From assembly GCA_030704615.1 (NCBI GenBank), contig CM060733.1, positions 61,750,001-61,814,000 of the forward strand: a stretch of 64,000 bases of DNA, read 5' to 3'. Under the pieces are notes generated by a model. That model saw nothing but the letters and a program-made list of their open reading frames with translations. It had not been told where the DNA came from and ran no database searches. Positions 34,320 to 45,988 of the stretch are shown here, one piece after another (the first letter of the stretch is position 1; every line of letters starts with the position of its first letter). The position numbers were made by a program, and so were the translations under genes. This DNA is from Takakia lepidozioides. Its lineage: Eukaryota > Streptophyta > Takakiopsida > Takakiales > Takakiaceae.

Positions 34320-36732
34320 AAGGGTGGAGCCTTTCAAGCTCTACCCAGTGCACTCTTTTTGGCCCATTTCAAGGCCAATGAACGATCATCCCCGAGGATC
34401 GAATCGTTTTACTGCAACAACATTGCTTGCGACCGCTCATGATGCCGCTTTTTGGCATCACCTTGAGCAAGGGTTCACTTTGAACCCTTTTTTGACTAGG
34501 AAGATAATTCCGCAAAATCTGCTTCACCACGGAATTCACTCTTTATGTTTGGCCGTCTGTTGTAGGTCGGAAGGCCCTGCTCATCTTGAGCCTCGTCCCT
34601 ATTTTCTTCCAAAGTGTTCTCCAAAATTTACTTGTAAACTTTGGATCGCGGTCCGAGACAATATCCTTCGGGAGCCCATGATGCTTGAAGACGTGGACAA
34701 AGTAAAGTCGTCACGTCTCATGCGCCGTTGCCGTCTCTTTGGTGGGGATGAAATGGCCCATTTTACTGAACCTATCCACCACCACCATGATTGCATCGAA
34801 TCATTTTGACAGCGGCAAAGCAGTCACGAAATCCATCGAGACACTTTTCCAAGAATCTTCTGGAATCGGCAAGGGTTGTAACAGCCCTGCTTGCTTTTTG
34901 TACTCGCTCCAGTTTTGCTGGCATGTGGTACATGTCTTGACATACTCATCGGCCTCCTCCCTCAGTTTGGGCCAGAAATACTCTTTCTTCAAGAGTGTCG
35001 CGGTGCGCTTGGCTTCGCCGTGGCCCGCAAGCGGGCCATCGTGGCATTCTCTAAAAGAGACTATCTCTGATCCCTCCCTTCGACACGTAGAGACGTTTTT
35101 GCTTGTACCGGAGCAGTCCATTCTGCAAGTGGAACTGCGATTTAATTCCAAACCTCAAGTCCTGCATCAGGGACTTCGTCATCTCATCCTTCTGCCTTCC
35201 GGATCTTCCTTTGGAGCGTCGTCTCGCCCCTGTACACCAACATGAGCTGCTGCTTTCTACTTAAAGCATCGGCCACCACATTGTCACATCCCGGTTTGTA
35301 TTGGATATCCACGTCGAACACTACCAAAGTGTCGTGCCACCTAAGTTGTTTTGGGGACAACTTAGGCTGCGTGGCAAAATACTTCACCGTGACATTGTCC
35401 GTGAACACCTTCACCGGGTTGGAACCAACATAGTGGCGCCAAAGCTCAAGGCAATGCACCACCGCCTTCATCTCTTTCTCGTGCGTAGGCCACCGTCGCT
35501 CTACTTCATTCAGTTTCTTACTTTCGTAAGTCACTCGACATCCATCCTACATGAGCACACCCCCAATTGCGAAGTCCGACGCATCTGTATGAATCTCAAA
35601 TGGACGGTCGAAAGCTCCGGGATTTTCAGGACTGGAGCTTCCGCCATCCGCTGCTTCAACTCGGCAAAAGCTTGGCTACAAAAGGTGTTCCATACCCATA
35701 CATTGGACTTACACAGAAGGTAGTTTGCATGCCCAGGCACGTTTCTGGAAACCTTATGCGTGCTATTCCATTTGCTGGTCATTCTTCACAGTCAACGATG
35801 GCGGAGCTATTGATGTTGACAAACGGCAAGTGATGAGATGTATAATCTGTTGTGGTGCATCTGTGAGTTCAGATCTTTTAGCTCTTCGCATTCGTAGCAG
35901 AAAAGGCTTGATTACTTACTTCAAGGCCAATGGTATTAGTGCCATGAGAAAACATGTTGAGACGAGCACTTACGCTTAAGTAGTAGATACGATGAAGAGG
36001 TGAGCAGCAGGGCAAATGATCGCGATCTTGGCAAAATTTCTCACATACTTTCGATAATAGGAGGCGAGTCCTAGGAATGATCGCACTCCCGGGACCGAAG
36101 TCGGAGGCTCCCAGTCCAAGATCGCCCACACCTTTCTGTCATCCATTTTGATCCCATCATGTGTAATCACATGCCCTAGGAACTCCACTTTTGTGACCCC
36201 GAATTTGCACTTTGAAGCTTTGGCATACAGCTTCCTTTCGCGCAATTTCTGGAACACCCTTTTGAGGTGCTCCAGGTGCTCTTCCTTTGTTTTCGAATAC
36301 ACCAAGATGTCGTCGATGTGCACGATCACAAAATCATCCAATCACTCCTGGAAAATGCTGTTCATTAGCGTGCTAAAGGTCGCGGGTGCATTGGTGAGCC
36401 CAAAAGGCATCACCAAGAACTCATATGAACCATATCTTGTCCTGCACGCGGTCTTTTCCTCATCTCCTTCCGCCACTCGGATTTGATGATAACCTGAGCG
36501 CAAATCGATCCGGCTGAAATATTTTGCTTCTGCCAACCGATCGAAGAGGTCGTCGATCCTTGACAAAGGGTACCGGTTTTTTATAGTCACCTTATTCAGA
36601 GCCCTGTAATCGACACACATCCGCAACGTCCCATCTTTCTTGTCTGCGAATAGCACCGGGGCTCCGTAAGGTGACTTACTCGGCCGGATGTACCCCTTTG
36701 ACATTAGATCCTTGAGCTGGGCCTTCAGCTCG
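34320..36732 (-). mobile_element. Ty3/gypsy retrotransposon fragment (RT-RH-IN)
   Basis: Minus-strand pol order from 36704 downward. [37 protein letters not shown] and HIDDILVYSKT, where the usual Tyr/Phe of xxDD is His. RNase H: KAVVHCLELWRHYVG, VKVFTDNVTVKYF, VADALSRK. Integrase zinc domain: HDGPLAGHGEAKR then CTTCQQ. Integrase core: SMDFVTALPLSK, then in shifted frames VDRFSKMGHF and SAFRPTTDGQ. Frameshifts occur near 36342, 35975, 35530, 35170 and 34800. Gag and protease are missing because the fragment ends abruptly at 36732 against a CACTA-like terminus. It is interrupted at about 35775-35980 by a foreign segment. Confidence 0.88.
35775..35980 (+). pseudogene. BED-type zinc finger relic inside gypsy pol
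   Basis: The plus frame reads QVMRCIICCGASVSS, then RSRKGLITYFKANGISAMRK followed by HVET. The C-x2-C pair, the 'KGLITYFK' block and the following His resemble BED-finger N-termini of plant hAT-type transposases or their domesticated relatives. The final His of the finger is not evident. It replaces gypsy sequence between the RT end and RNase H, so it is a nested insertion or a captured fragment. Confidence 0.5.
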
Positions 36733-36830
36733 CACTACAACAGATTGCGGCTTTTACGTCTCTGTGTTATGATTGCAGATGCAGTTATGGAAGCCATTTA
36801 CGACTTCATGACTCTAAAGACGTAAAAGCC
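36733..36830 (+). mobile_element. candidate CACTA-like 5' terminus
   Basis: The sequence begins CACTACAACAGATTGCGG exactly where gypsy homology stops. A 13-bp inverted pair, GGCTTTTACGTCT (36749-36761) and AGACGTAAAAGCC (36818-36830), follows, like the subterminal fold-backs of En/Spm-type ends. I found no matching TTGTAGTG end downstream, so the element is incomplete or the match is fortuitous. Confidence 0.35.
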
Positions 36831-37914
36831 TAGTTAGTTGTGACATGGCAGATATGACTCTCCAGGCTGGCTGTGACATGGCGCCTGAGCAACTGTGGGG
36901 GTAGTCATACACGTTGGCTTTACTGAATGACTAAACGGACAGTGTAGTCCATGTCAGCGGCTGTGCAAGAGTGACACGTGATCGATACAGAAAATGACAT
37001 GTAGCAGAGTGTTCGCTCTCCATGACTGTAACTATGACTACGGGCGTGCTAATCCGGTTGCAACACGTGGCACGTTGCAGGTTTACACGTGGTCCCTCAG
37101 CAGATTGACATGTATCATGATGGGTGATTTTTTGGGTATATTGCTAATTTTTAACATATTTGTATTTCCACCTCGTGGTGTAGTACTATTGGAGAGTGAA
37201 AATAGATGTAGTCATTATTATGACTGCGATAGAAGTCATATACATGTCTATTACAGCAATGAAATATAATATATAATACAGACAGAACAAGGCAGCAAGA
37301 CATAACTGCAACAAGTTGAGCAAAACCAAGAGATTGTACACCATCTCTATTTATCAATCTATTTATCATTATCATTTTTGTCGCTATCTAAAAATACATA
37401 AAATAGTCGCATGTTCTCATGTGAATTAAATTGTCTAACTGTAACACTTTGAAAAGTGTTCACCCAAATCTTCTAACTACTCGTGTATTCCATCAATCTG
37501 CAACCCATCAAAAACTAAGGCTTGCATGCTTTAAGAATCACTACAGCAAGGACATCTGTTTGTTTTCCAAGTTCTTGCATAAGATGCACCAAGCAACATT
37601 GCATTGTGAGACACTCACTCACTATACTCCAAAGCGTCCAGGGAAGGTCACTGAGCAACCTGCCAAGGTGGAAACAATTAAGATAATTATCTAATATCAT
37701 ATATAAAAAACCAATGCCAGTGTTGTTTATGGTAACTTCTATCCCATGGACTCGTAAACAAACCAAAGCAAACAGGTTGGCGTGTGTTGGCGAAGACAGT
37801 TACTTCACAAAGAAACATGCACTAAAAATGAGAGCCAGGAGGATAGGAAGGTCACTCACGTTATACAAAGACGTCTTGCCCACTGCCCAGCACCCTGCAT
37901 CACCCACACTCTAT
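36831..37914. other. intergenic, no gene recognised
   Basis: AT-rich sequence with recurring ATGACT/AGTCAT motifs near 37020-37240, possibly subterminal repeats of the CACTA-like element. No supported open frame. Confidence 0.35.
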
Positions 37915-38660
37915 CTCTACTCCTTCAGCTATCGGCCATGCCTCTGCACAAATCAAGCATTCATCCTTGTCTTGCTGCTAGTAGCTGACAATGACAACCT
38001 ACATTTGGAATAGGAAACACCCAACTCAGCGTAGCACACTAGGCGCTATGCTGAATTGCGTCTGTTACTCTCTGAAATGTAGCAGACATTCACCTTTATG
38101 TCCCGGTTGACCCATCAGTGACTGGGCTCAGATAAGTATTCATTCCACAGCTTCTCCTCATCTCTGTTACCTGTTTTTTTATACTTTCCTATTGTCACAT
38201 TGGCAATATCATGTCAAAATCACTCCAAACTAGATTCACTCAACCAGCTAACTTACAGAATTGAACATGGCAATTTAGGGCTGATTCTGATAAGAGGGAA
38301 AAACAGGGTGAAATGTGTTGAAGAAGATGCCTTCATTAGCAGTGCCTGATTTTATCACTTGTGCCGCTGCTGCCAGTTGACCATCTACCCATGCAGGTTT
38401 CTTGTAGCTATTGATCCACAGGGAGTCACAGGTAATCTTGTGCTTGAAATCTGGCCCTCTTGGATGAATCTGGACCCACACGAAATCTCTGCTCCTTCAG
38501 CTATCCATGCCTCTACACAAATCATGCATACAATCTGGCCCTCTCGGATGAATCTGGACTCACACGAAATCCATGCTCCTTCAGCTATCCATGCCTCTGC
38601 ACAAATCATGCATACATCCTCGCCTTGCTGCTAGCAAATGACAATGACAGCCTAGAATTG
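37915..38660. repeat. 84-bp tandem repeat and related unit
   Basis: ATCTGGCCCTCT.GGATGAATCTGGAC begins at 38449 and again at 38533 (84-bp period), each ending in ATGCCTCT.CACAAATCATGCAT. A third, more distant copy of the second half lies at about 37915-38010 (TCCTTCAGCTATC, CACAAATCAAGCATTCATCC, CTGACAATGACAACCTA). Confidence 0.8.
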
Positions 38661-39540
38661 TCAAAGCAAACACTAGCAGGGAAAACAGGGTGAAATATGG
38701 TGAAGAAGGTACCTTCACCCCTTTCCTATCATTTGCTTTCAGATCTCTAAAGCCCCATCCCGCGCTCCTGCTCTGCACACCCTGCAAGCATCGCATTCCA
38801 CGACACCACATCTCGTTCAGCCATACTCCCTTGGCATCCTCAATGCTCCCACATTTAGCATACATGGCCACCAGAGCAATGTTCAGGATGACATCTCGTC
38901 CTCTGCACAATCAGGTGCGCAATCCTGCTGTTTCTCTGGCCGTGAATGACTAGAGAGACATAAAAAGAGTTCAGAAACACGGCCACCATGTCACCATGGA
39001 CCTGCCAGGCAAGATCCACTCAACCAGCTAACTTGCATAATTCAACATGAAACAGGGTGAAATGTGTTGAACAAGGTACTTTGATTAGCAGTGTCTGATT
39101 TTATCAATTGTGCCGCTGCTTCTGTAGCTTCCAGTTGACCATCTACCCATGCAAGATCTATGACGGACCTCTGTGCCCTTTCCCAGAGCTGCCAGGCTCG
39201 CATTGGGCATACATGTCCACCTGGGCATAGTTCAAATGACATCTGGTACAATTCCAGCTTTGACATTGACACCATGGATCTGCTCCATTTTCCAGGGTGC
39301 CAGGCTCGCATTTGGGATAGATGTCCACCAGAGCAGAGTTCAGAATGACATATGATACATTTCAGCTTTGACAATATCATCGTGGACCTGTCCGTCCATT
39401 CCATAGCTATCATACTCACATTTGGCTTACATGTCACCAAGGCAGTGTTCAAAATCAGATTTGGTGTACAGTTCCAGCTTTGACAATGTCATCATGGACC
39501 TCTACACCCTTTTCCTAGCAATCTTGCATAAGCCATTATC
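38290..39540 (-). pseudogene. PPR gene debris with internal duplication
   Basis: On the minus strand, fragments of PPR motifs are readable: DVILNIALVAMYAKCGSIED (about 38893-38834) and, in several frames between 39160 and 39520, repeated remnants of the '..GxEVHxDIVKAG..' L motif. A 105-bp segment ending in the frame AWVDGQLxAxAxxIKSxTANxxxxFNTFHPV occurs at 38290-38400 and again at 39048-39152, about 85% alike. There is no open array longer than one motif, so this is an old, rearranged PPR copy. Confidence 0.65.
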
Positions 39541-40490
39541 TTAGCAAATCAGAGAGTCAAGTTCTGAAACGAAACTCACAGCTACTAGGACTGTTGTGAC
39601 CGCTATCCATAACGACCAAAATTATGCCCCAAAATTCCCCTAAAAAAACGAAGATCACGGTTTTCAGGAGACTGAAATTGGAGTACAGTAGAAGTTTTGG
39701 GCTTGGATTTTTGTTATAATCTTCCTAATCACAGGGTCAAATCACCTGAAATTTTTACAGCAGGTGCATGAAGTAGGTAAGGTGTCTTTCATACGGTTCA
39801 TCCCCGTGGATGTTTGTCAAATGAGAAATATACCCTCATCCATGAGGGTATGTTCCGTTTTGAAAGGGCTCGTCCCTCCAGTGTAACCTGTGTGACCATG
39901 GATGCTTTGTTAGACTCCGGCGTGATATGGTGTGGGTGCTGGTCAACGGCGCGTGCCCAAGCAGACGTGAGCCAGGACGATGCTAGCAAATGCACTGCCT
40001 CACTTTCTTGCACGCTCGGTCTCCACAGTGTAGAGGCAAGCGATGGCCAAGTTACATGCTTTTAAAGGAACGGGTGTTCTAGTCCTGGCTGGAGACGCTC
40101 GTGCCCCATCGTTTCTATTCAGGATCGAAGCTGGTCGGGAGGGGTCTCTCCCGCCGACAGGCAGAGAGATGGTGGCAGCGTGCTGCGGCGCTCGCCAGAG
40201 CTCGGACAGAACGCCCTCTCCTCTTCTATACCTAGACTTACGAGAGGACTCACATTATGCAGCAAATTAAGGGAACAACTCAAAGTGCCATCAATCTTGG
40301 CACCGTTTCGGAGATGCTTGCAAGTGGTAGCCATGAGACCTCTCAACTTTCCGAAAGAAGGTATAGGCATGAAACTTTCTGCAAACTGGTCGGGGTCTCA
40401 AATACCAGCATAATGGCATTCATTTTGGTCTAATTAGTTCATAGTATTCAGGTTTCTTCAGTTGATTGCAAGAGGGAGAGAGCGAGCGAG
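39541..40490. other. intergenic, no gene recognised
   Basis: Only short overlapping frames are present. I see no motif that supports a gene, RNA or transposon. Confidence 0.35.
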
Positions 40491-40496
40491 TGCGCG

Positions 40497-40840
40497 TACT
40501 CATAAGACGTTGTTTGCCGTAGCCTTGTGGCCATAGACCCCGCGCCCAGTTTGGCGGAACAAAATGGAACGGACACTAATTTTTTTGTGAGGGGCTCACC
40601 TTGATAAAGACAATATCCTCTCGAAAGCCCTTCACACAAGCATCAACCTGCTGTGTGTGAGATGCCCAGCAATTAGACTCAACAGGGCTTTAGGCTCAGC
40701 CTCAAGATTTTCAAGTTGGTGAATAGAGGTGCGGGAACAATGTTCTTGATGTTCCTGAAGAGGGTCAATCTCTGGTGAGAATATCCCGGACAACGTATGA
40801 GAAAATGGATATTGTATTCAGGCTGTCAGATGTCGGGCAA
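40497..40840 (-). mobile_element. short LINE 3' fragment, copy 4
   Basis: The LINE 3' terminus (GTACTCATAAGACGTTG) starts at 40497, and homology to the C-terminal region runs to about 40840 with internal deletions. The flanks are GA-rich (CAAGAGGGAGAGAG before and CAAGAGAGAGAG after), possibly the target duplication. Confidence 0.75.
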
Positions 40841-40859
40841 GAGAGAGAGAAAAAAAAAA

Positions 40860-41361
40860 TGTACTTATAAGACGTTGTTTGCCGTAGCCTTGTGGCCATT
40901 GACCCCGTCCTCAGTTTGAGGGGAACACAAAGGGACAGAAACTATCTTTGTCAGGGGCTGACGGGCGGTAAGTATGACTTACCTTGGAACAGACAATTAA
41001 TCCGAGTTTTCCAGATATCCTCTAGAGATCCCTTCAAACAAGCATCAATCTGTTGTGTGTGGTTTGCCCAAAAACTAGGCCCCAAAAGGGCCTGGGCTTT
41101 TGGCTCAGCCTCGAGGCTTTTGAAGTCGGTAAACAGAGGTTCAGGCACAATTCCCTTGATGGATTTGAAGAGGGCGTCTCTCTCGTGAGAGTACCCAGGA
41201 CAATGAATCAGAAAATGAATATTGTCTTCAGGTTGCCCACACAACGGGCAATTGCAATCCCTTCCCCTCTCTGCATCTGTCCGCTGTTCAAGGGTAGGCT
41301 TCCCGCCTTGACTTTAAATTTCAGTCTAGTGCCGAGGGTGGGTAAACCCTTGAGGTCATGT
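40860..41361 (-). mobile_element. short LINE 3' fragment, copy 5
   Basis: The 3' terminus is at 40860 (TGTACTTATAAGAC), after a run of A's. It encodes the C-terminal zinc region ([11 protein letters not shown] in one frame, [17 protein letters not shown] in another). Homology to the large copy breaks at about 41361. It lies directly beside copy 4 in the same orientation. Confidence 0.8.
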
Positions 41362-41420
41362 GGCCATGAGCTCATGTTAGTAACCACCCATTCCCAAAAG
41401 GAAGGTGTCACTAGAGCCAA

Positions 41421-41640
41421 AGTACTCAAGCAAGGGGACACATAGAGGTCTTTGGTTAACAGAAGTATACATAGAATCAGAGTAGAGCTTAATCAAGTCC
41501 ATGTAAGTAAGCATGACAATAAGCACTTATTCCTAAAGAGGAAGACCAAGTACTCAAGCAAGGACCCATATAGAAGCCCTTGGTTTTGCACAAGTGTTCC
41601 TAGACTCAGAGTAGAGCTTAGTCAAGTCCATGTAACTTCC
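41421..41640. repeat. 128-bp imperfect tandem duplication
   Basis: AGTACTCAAGCAAGG begins at 41421 and at 41549. Both units contain CAGAGTAGAGCTTA.TCAAGTCCATGTAA. Confidence 0.8.
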
Positions 41641-41978
41641 TCATAGTGTCAACTCTCTTTGTGTTGCCATACTAAGCAGTCCATCACAGTGTTGAAGGAG
41701 TCTGAATGGATACCTTGCTTGTAGCCATAGTGTAGTCAGCTCCTTCAGCTCTTGCCTGCTCCTCTTCCAAATGAGAAGAGAGGCCAAGCTTACGAACCAT
41801 ATAGGGCAGCAGCTTTAGGTTAAGACCTCTAGGGTGAATCCTAATGAGTTACCCTCATGGGTCACCCTAGTGAGTTATCCCGTTATCCAATTTCCCGTTC
41901 CGTTCTAGACAAAAAAATCTGAACAGAGTAACGGGATCAGGCAATTCTTGAATACTGTAAAGACCTTAGCAACATTCA

Positions 41979-41979
<1 letters not shown>

Positions 41980-42029
<50 letters not shown>
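41980..42029. repeat. (GA)n microsatellite
   Basis: About 25 GA units, nearly pure, between GGAGAGAG and ATAGGG. Confidence 0.95.
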
Positions 42030-42031
<2 letters not shown>

Positions 42032-42341
42032 GGTTTGTCTTGTCAAGACAGGATACTGACAATACAGCCTTGCAAAGCAAGGCACCATCACAAGATTTCC
42101 AGTAAACATACTTTCCTCCTTATGGCAGTCGGGTCTGCACTTTTTCAAAATTTCAGTCCCGTACTAAGTTAGACTCTGCTTTTTTTTAAAACAAGCCACA
42201 GTTCAACTTTCAAAGAGTGTATGTAGTGACTGCTTTACAAAGTTTAGAAATCAGAAAACTATGTCCAGTTTCCTATTCAACAACTTCCAGATCCAATAGT
42301 AGCATTCTGCTGCACATTGGTATGAAATAAAAATATTGTAC

Positions 42342-43531
42342 TCATAAGACGTTGTTTGCCGTAGCCTTGTGGCCATTGACCCCGCGCCCAGTTTGAGCGG
42401 GAACAAAAGGGACAGAACCTACCTCTGTCAGGGGCTGACGTTGGTAGTAAGACTTACCTCCATATAAAGAATTAATCCGGGTTTTCCAGATATCCTCTAG
42501 AAATCCCTTCACACAAGCATCAATCTGCTGTGTGTGATTTGCCCAAAAACTAGGCCTCAGGAGGGCCTGGGCTTTTGGCTCAGCCTCGAGACTTTCAAAG
42601 TTGGTAAACAGGGGTACAGGCACAATTCCCTTAATAGATTTGAAGAGAGCGTCTCTTTGGTAAGAGAACCCCGGACAGTGTATCAGAAAATGAATACTGT
42701 CTTCAGATTGCCCACACAACGGGCAATTGCACTCTCCCTTTCCTCTCTGCTTCTGTTTGCTGTTCAAAGGTAGGCTTCCTGCCCTGAGTTTAAATTTCAG
42801 TTAGTGCCGAGAGTGGGTAGACCCTTGAGGTCATCCAAGATGTCCTCCCCCATTTCACAGACTGGAAACAAGTTCAGGGAAGTTTTCTGCCTAACTTCAT
42901 TTTCATCAGACAATCTCATGGCAACAGACATGGCTGAGGACATTACAGCCTCTAAGTCAGATTTATCCAGCAGGGTCAAGACTTGCGGATCCAGGTCCAG
43001 GTCCTTGAGGATCTCTTCTACTCTCTTCTGCCAGGACTTAGCCTGTTTGACAGGGCGGTCCTGTTTCCAAGATATAGAGTCGATTAACTTAGGATATCTG
43101 GTGTTGGGCATATGTTGCAGCTGACCCCACCATGTGACCTTGAATACATCTCGTCGGGAGCTTAAGGACGGAACGCCAAACTCACCCCGAACAGCCACAT
43201 TGGCTGTTTTGGAGCATGCTGACATACACTCCTTAAGCACCCCCACTTGAATGGATTCTAGAGACTTAGCCTGGTTGGAGTTATCAACCCATATGGCAGA
43301 TCCGTACTCCAAGGCAGGTCTAATAACGCGACAAAGCATGGTTTTCTTAACCTCAGAGTTGACCCCTCTGCAGTGGAAAAATTTAGTGAGCCCCAGAGCT
43401 TTGCCCTTGCCAGTTTGAACAACTTTCCGGATGTGCATCCCAATTACAATTGGAGGAGAACTCAACGCCCAGGTAAGTGTAGGAAGGGAGGACCGGGATC
43501 TCTTGGCTACCCCACTGCCACTTAAGATCAC
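42342..43531 (-). pseudogene. LINE RT thumb and C-terminal zinc region
   Basis: Two frames, 42797-43531 and 42342-42767, together give [55 protein letters not shown], then [19 protein letters not shown] (a CCHC-type zinc motif) and [20 protein letters not shown] one-base frameshift near 42790 separates them. This is the segment most often retained in the truncated copies. Confidence 0.85.
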
Positions 43532-44755
43532 TTCCTCCCTCTCCTCTGTCGTTGAATGCTACCACTGCACATTTGCTGACATTAGCCTCTAGCCCCCAAA
43601 GATCAAAGTATCTCTTCGCGCAATCAATCAACTCCTGGAGATTAGTTGGAGTCTCCCCTATGCCTGCGAAGTCATCCGCAAACATAAGGGCTGGTATGGT
43701 GGTATCACCCACCCTTAACCCAAATCCCTCACTTTCCACATCCTCGAGGAGTTGATTGATGAAAACATTGAAGAGCAGAGGGGAGAGAGTACATCCTTGA
43801 GCTACACCTTGGTCTATGTCAAAGAAGTTGGACTTCTGTCCGTTAACAGTGACAGCTTTTGGTGTGAGCATACAAGTTGTGGACAACTCTCCACATCTTT
43901 CCCTTGATCCCACAAGACCAGAGGCAGAACCATAGGCCATCTCTCCACACTGTCATAAGCCTTTTTGACATCCAGGAAAAAGACATAAGTGGGTTTCCCC
44001 TCTTTTTTCCTTCCCTCCATAATCTGGCTTAGAGTGAAGATATGATCCACATAGCCCCTGTTTTGACGAAAGCCAGCTTGGCCTTCGTGGAAACAACCTC
44101 TAGATTCCAGATCAACCTCGAGACGAGTACTTATAACTCTGCAGAATGTCTTGCCAACAGCATTGAGGAGCGTGATGCCTGGGTAGTTCCCCGGTTCTTC
44201 TCTGTCACCCTTCTTGTATAGATTGACAATGACCCCCTGTCGCCAGCGAAAGGGGATCATTTCAGTCTTCCAGATAAGGTTAAAGAGGAGAACTAGGGCC
44301 TCTATCATGGGATCGCCACCGTGCTTGATAAGCTTGTTGACAATACCATCAGGTCCACCAGCTTTATAATTTACATGTTCAATTGCTTCCACAATCTCAG
44401 AAGAACTAATGGGAGCATTATAAGCCATTGAAATATACTCCAGTTCATCAGGGCTGTTTTGAATCATAGGAACAGTTTTTCCAACTGTGTCCCTCCATTC
44501 AGCAGAAGACCCCTCACTGTTAGACCTAGAAGTTCTGCCAAGGATACTGTAGTGAGTTTCAAAGGTTTTGACAATGTCAACCGATGAAGTCACCACTGCA
44601 CCTTTAGTAGTCTTCAGCGCTTGTACTTGCTGACCGTTTTTCGGCTTGTACAAACGTTGAAGGGCCAACCAGAATTTCTTGTCATTACCACCATGGTGGT
44701 TTGAGTTGATTTCACTGTATAACTTGTCAGTATAATTTCTTCTGAGACCTAACAA
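43383..44755 (-). pseudogene. LINE reverse transcriptase domain
   Basis: The frame 43814-44755 has KAGGPDGIVNKLI, RWRQGVIVNLYKKGDRE, NYPGITLLNAVGKTFCR, HEGQAGFRQNRG and FFLDVKKAYDSV (motif A). After a frameshift near 43930, frame 43383-43940 has GVAQGCTLSPLLFNVFINQL (motif B) and ALMFADDFAGIGETP (motif C, FADD). The catalytic Asp residues are all present but sit in two frames. Confidence 0.88.
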
Positions 44756-45124
44756 GCTGATTGATATCTTTACGGAGCTGGTAGTACCTCGCCCACAATT
44801 CTCTGTTGGTTTCCAAATTGCAGCACTCTTTATAGAGGGCTCGTCTCTCAGCTATCTTGAGTTTAATCTCGTTAGTCCACCAATTAACTGCTCCACCGCA
44901 GACAATTAGTTTCCTCCCAATGATCTTGTCAGCCACGGAGGAAACGAAACTCTCCCAAGAGTCCACTGCTCTTTCGACTTCATTTCTTGCGTTAACAGAG
45001 CGTGACTGAAGTTCTTGGAGCGATTGGACAGAATGAGGGAGAGCCTCTTGCAAGGCCTGGACGTACTCAGCCTTGACCTCCTCATTGTGGAATTTTTCTA
45101 TGCGCCACTTCCGAATTGAACATT

Positions 45125-45988
45125 TCACAGATCTCTTGGTGGTGGGAAAACACCTTTTGATCTCAGTCCAAACCAGGAACCAATATCAGTTCTGTCGATC
45201 AACACATTGGCACACTGGGGGAACAAAATTTTGTCCATTATGATATAGTCCACAATGGAACGTTCCCCAGTTTGGGGTTTCTCACGAGTCCACTGCATTT
45301 GGTCACCTCTTGTCCTGTTATTCAAGGTCAAAAGCTGAAGCTCTTCTAGACAGTTAATTAACCGTCTGCCATTAGAATTCAGCTTGTCCTCACCAAAAGG
45401 TCCAATGATATCGTCCTGATGGATCCCTTTGCCCACCCGGGCATTGAAGTCCCCCAATAGTACCACCTGACCTTTGGCAAGGAACGAAGCACAGTCCAGC
45501 TTTACATCTTCGAAGGCCTTGTCTGCGTCAGCACTAAGGGTCCCCTCTGTGGGCATGTAAACACAACCAACAAAGAGGTCCTTTGTACTCATGCCGCCCT
45601 TCAAATTCAGTTTTAGCCAGATACTATGCTCGTACCTCAAACCCTTGTTGATAATTTCACAATTGTCAAACAAGAAATCACGGACAAAGAATCCGACCCC
45701 TTTTTGACCGCGTTTGGCAGAGGCTGCCTTGAGAGTACACATCTTACCTGCCCATTTATAACCAATGACATCTCCAACCAGTTTATCCGACGTTTCCCAT
45801 GTTTCTTGCCCAGCACAGATATGAATATCATTAGTCGGAAGAACTTGTCCCACTTCAAGTTGTTTCCTTTGGTTGGTCAACCCTGAGAAGTTGAAAGTGG
45901 CCAGCCGCAAGCCAGCCCTTTGCGTGTGAATTGTTTGTCGTCTAGGTAGCTTGTGCTGAAAGATTTGGTACCCTGAATGGTTTACCAA
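45125..45988 (-). pseudogene. LINE APE-type endonuclease domain
   Basis: The frame contains [19 protein letters not shown] (the catalytic Glu), GVGFFVRDF, FVGCVYMPTEG, VVLLGDFNARVG and SIVDYIIMDKILF. The last catalytic block (SDH) is lost to a small deletion near 45170; copy 2 still encodes [11 protein letters not shown]. The apparent start codon at 45988 lies inside an inverted repeat unit (45961-46033), so the original start of ORF2 may have been elsewhere. Confidence 0.85.
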
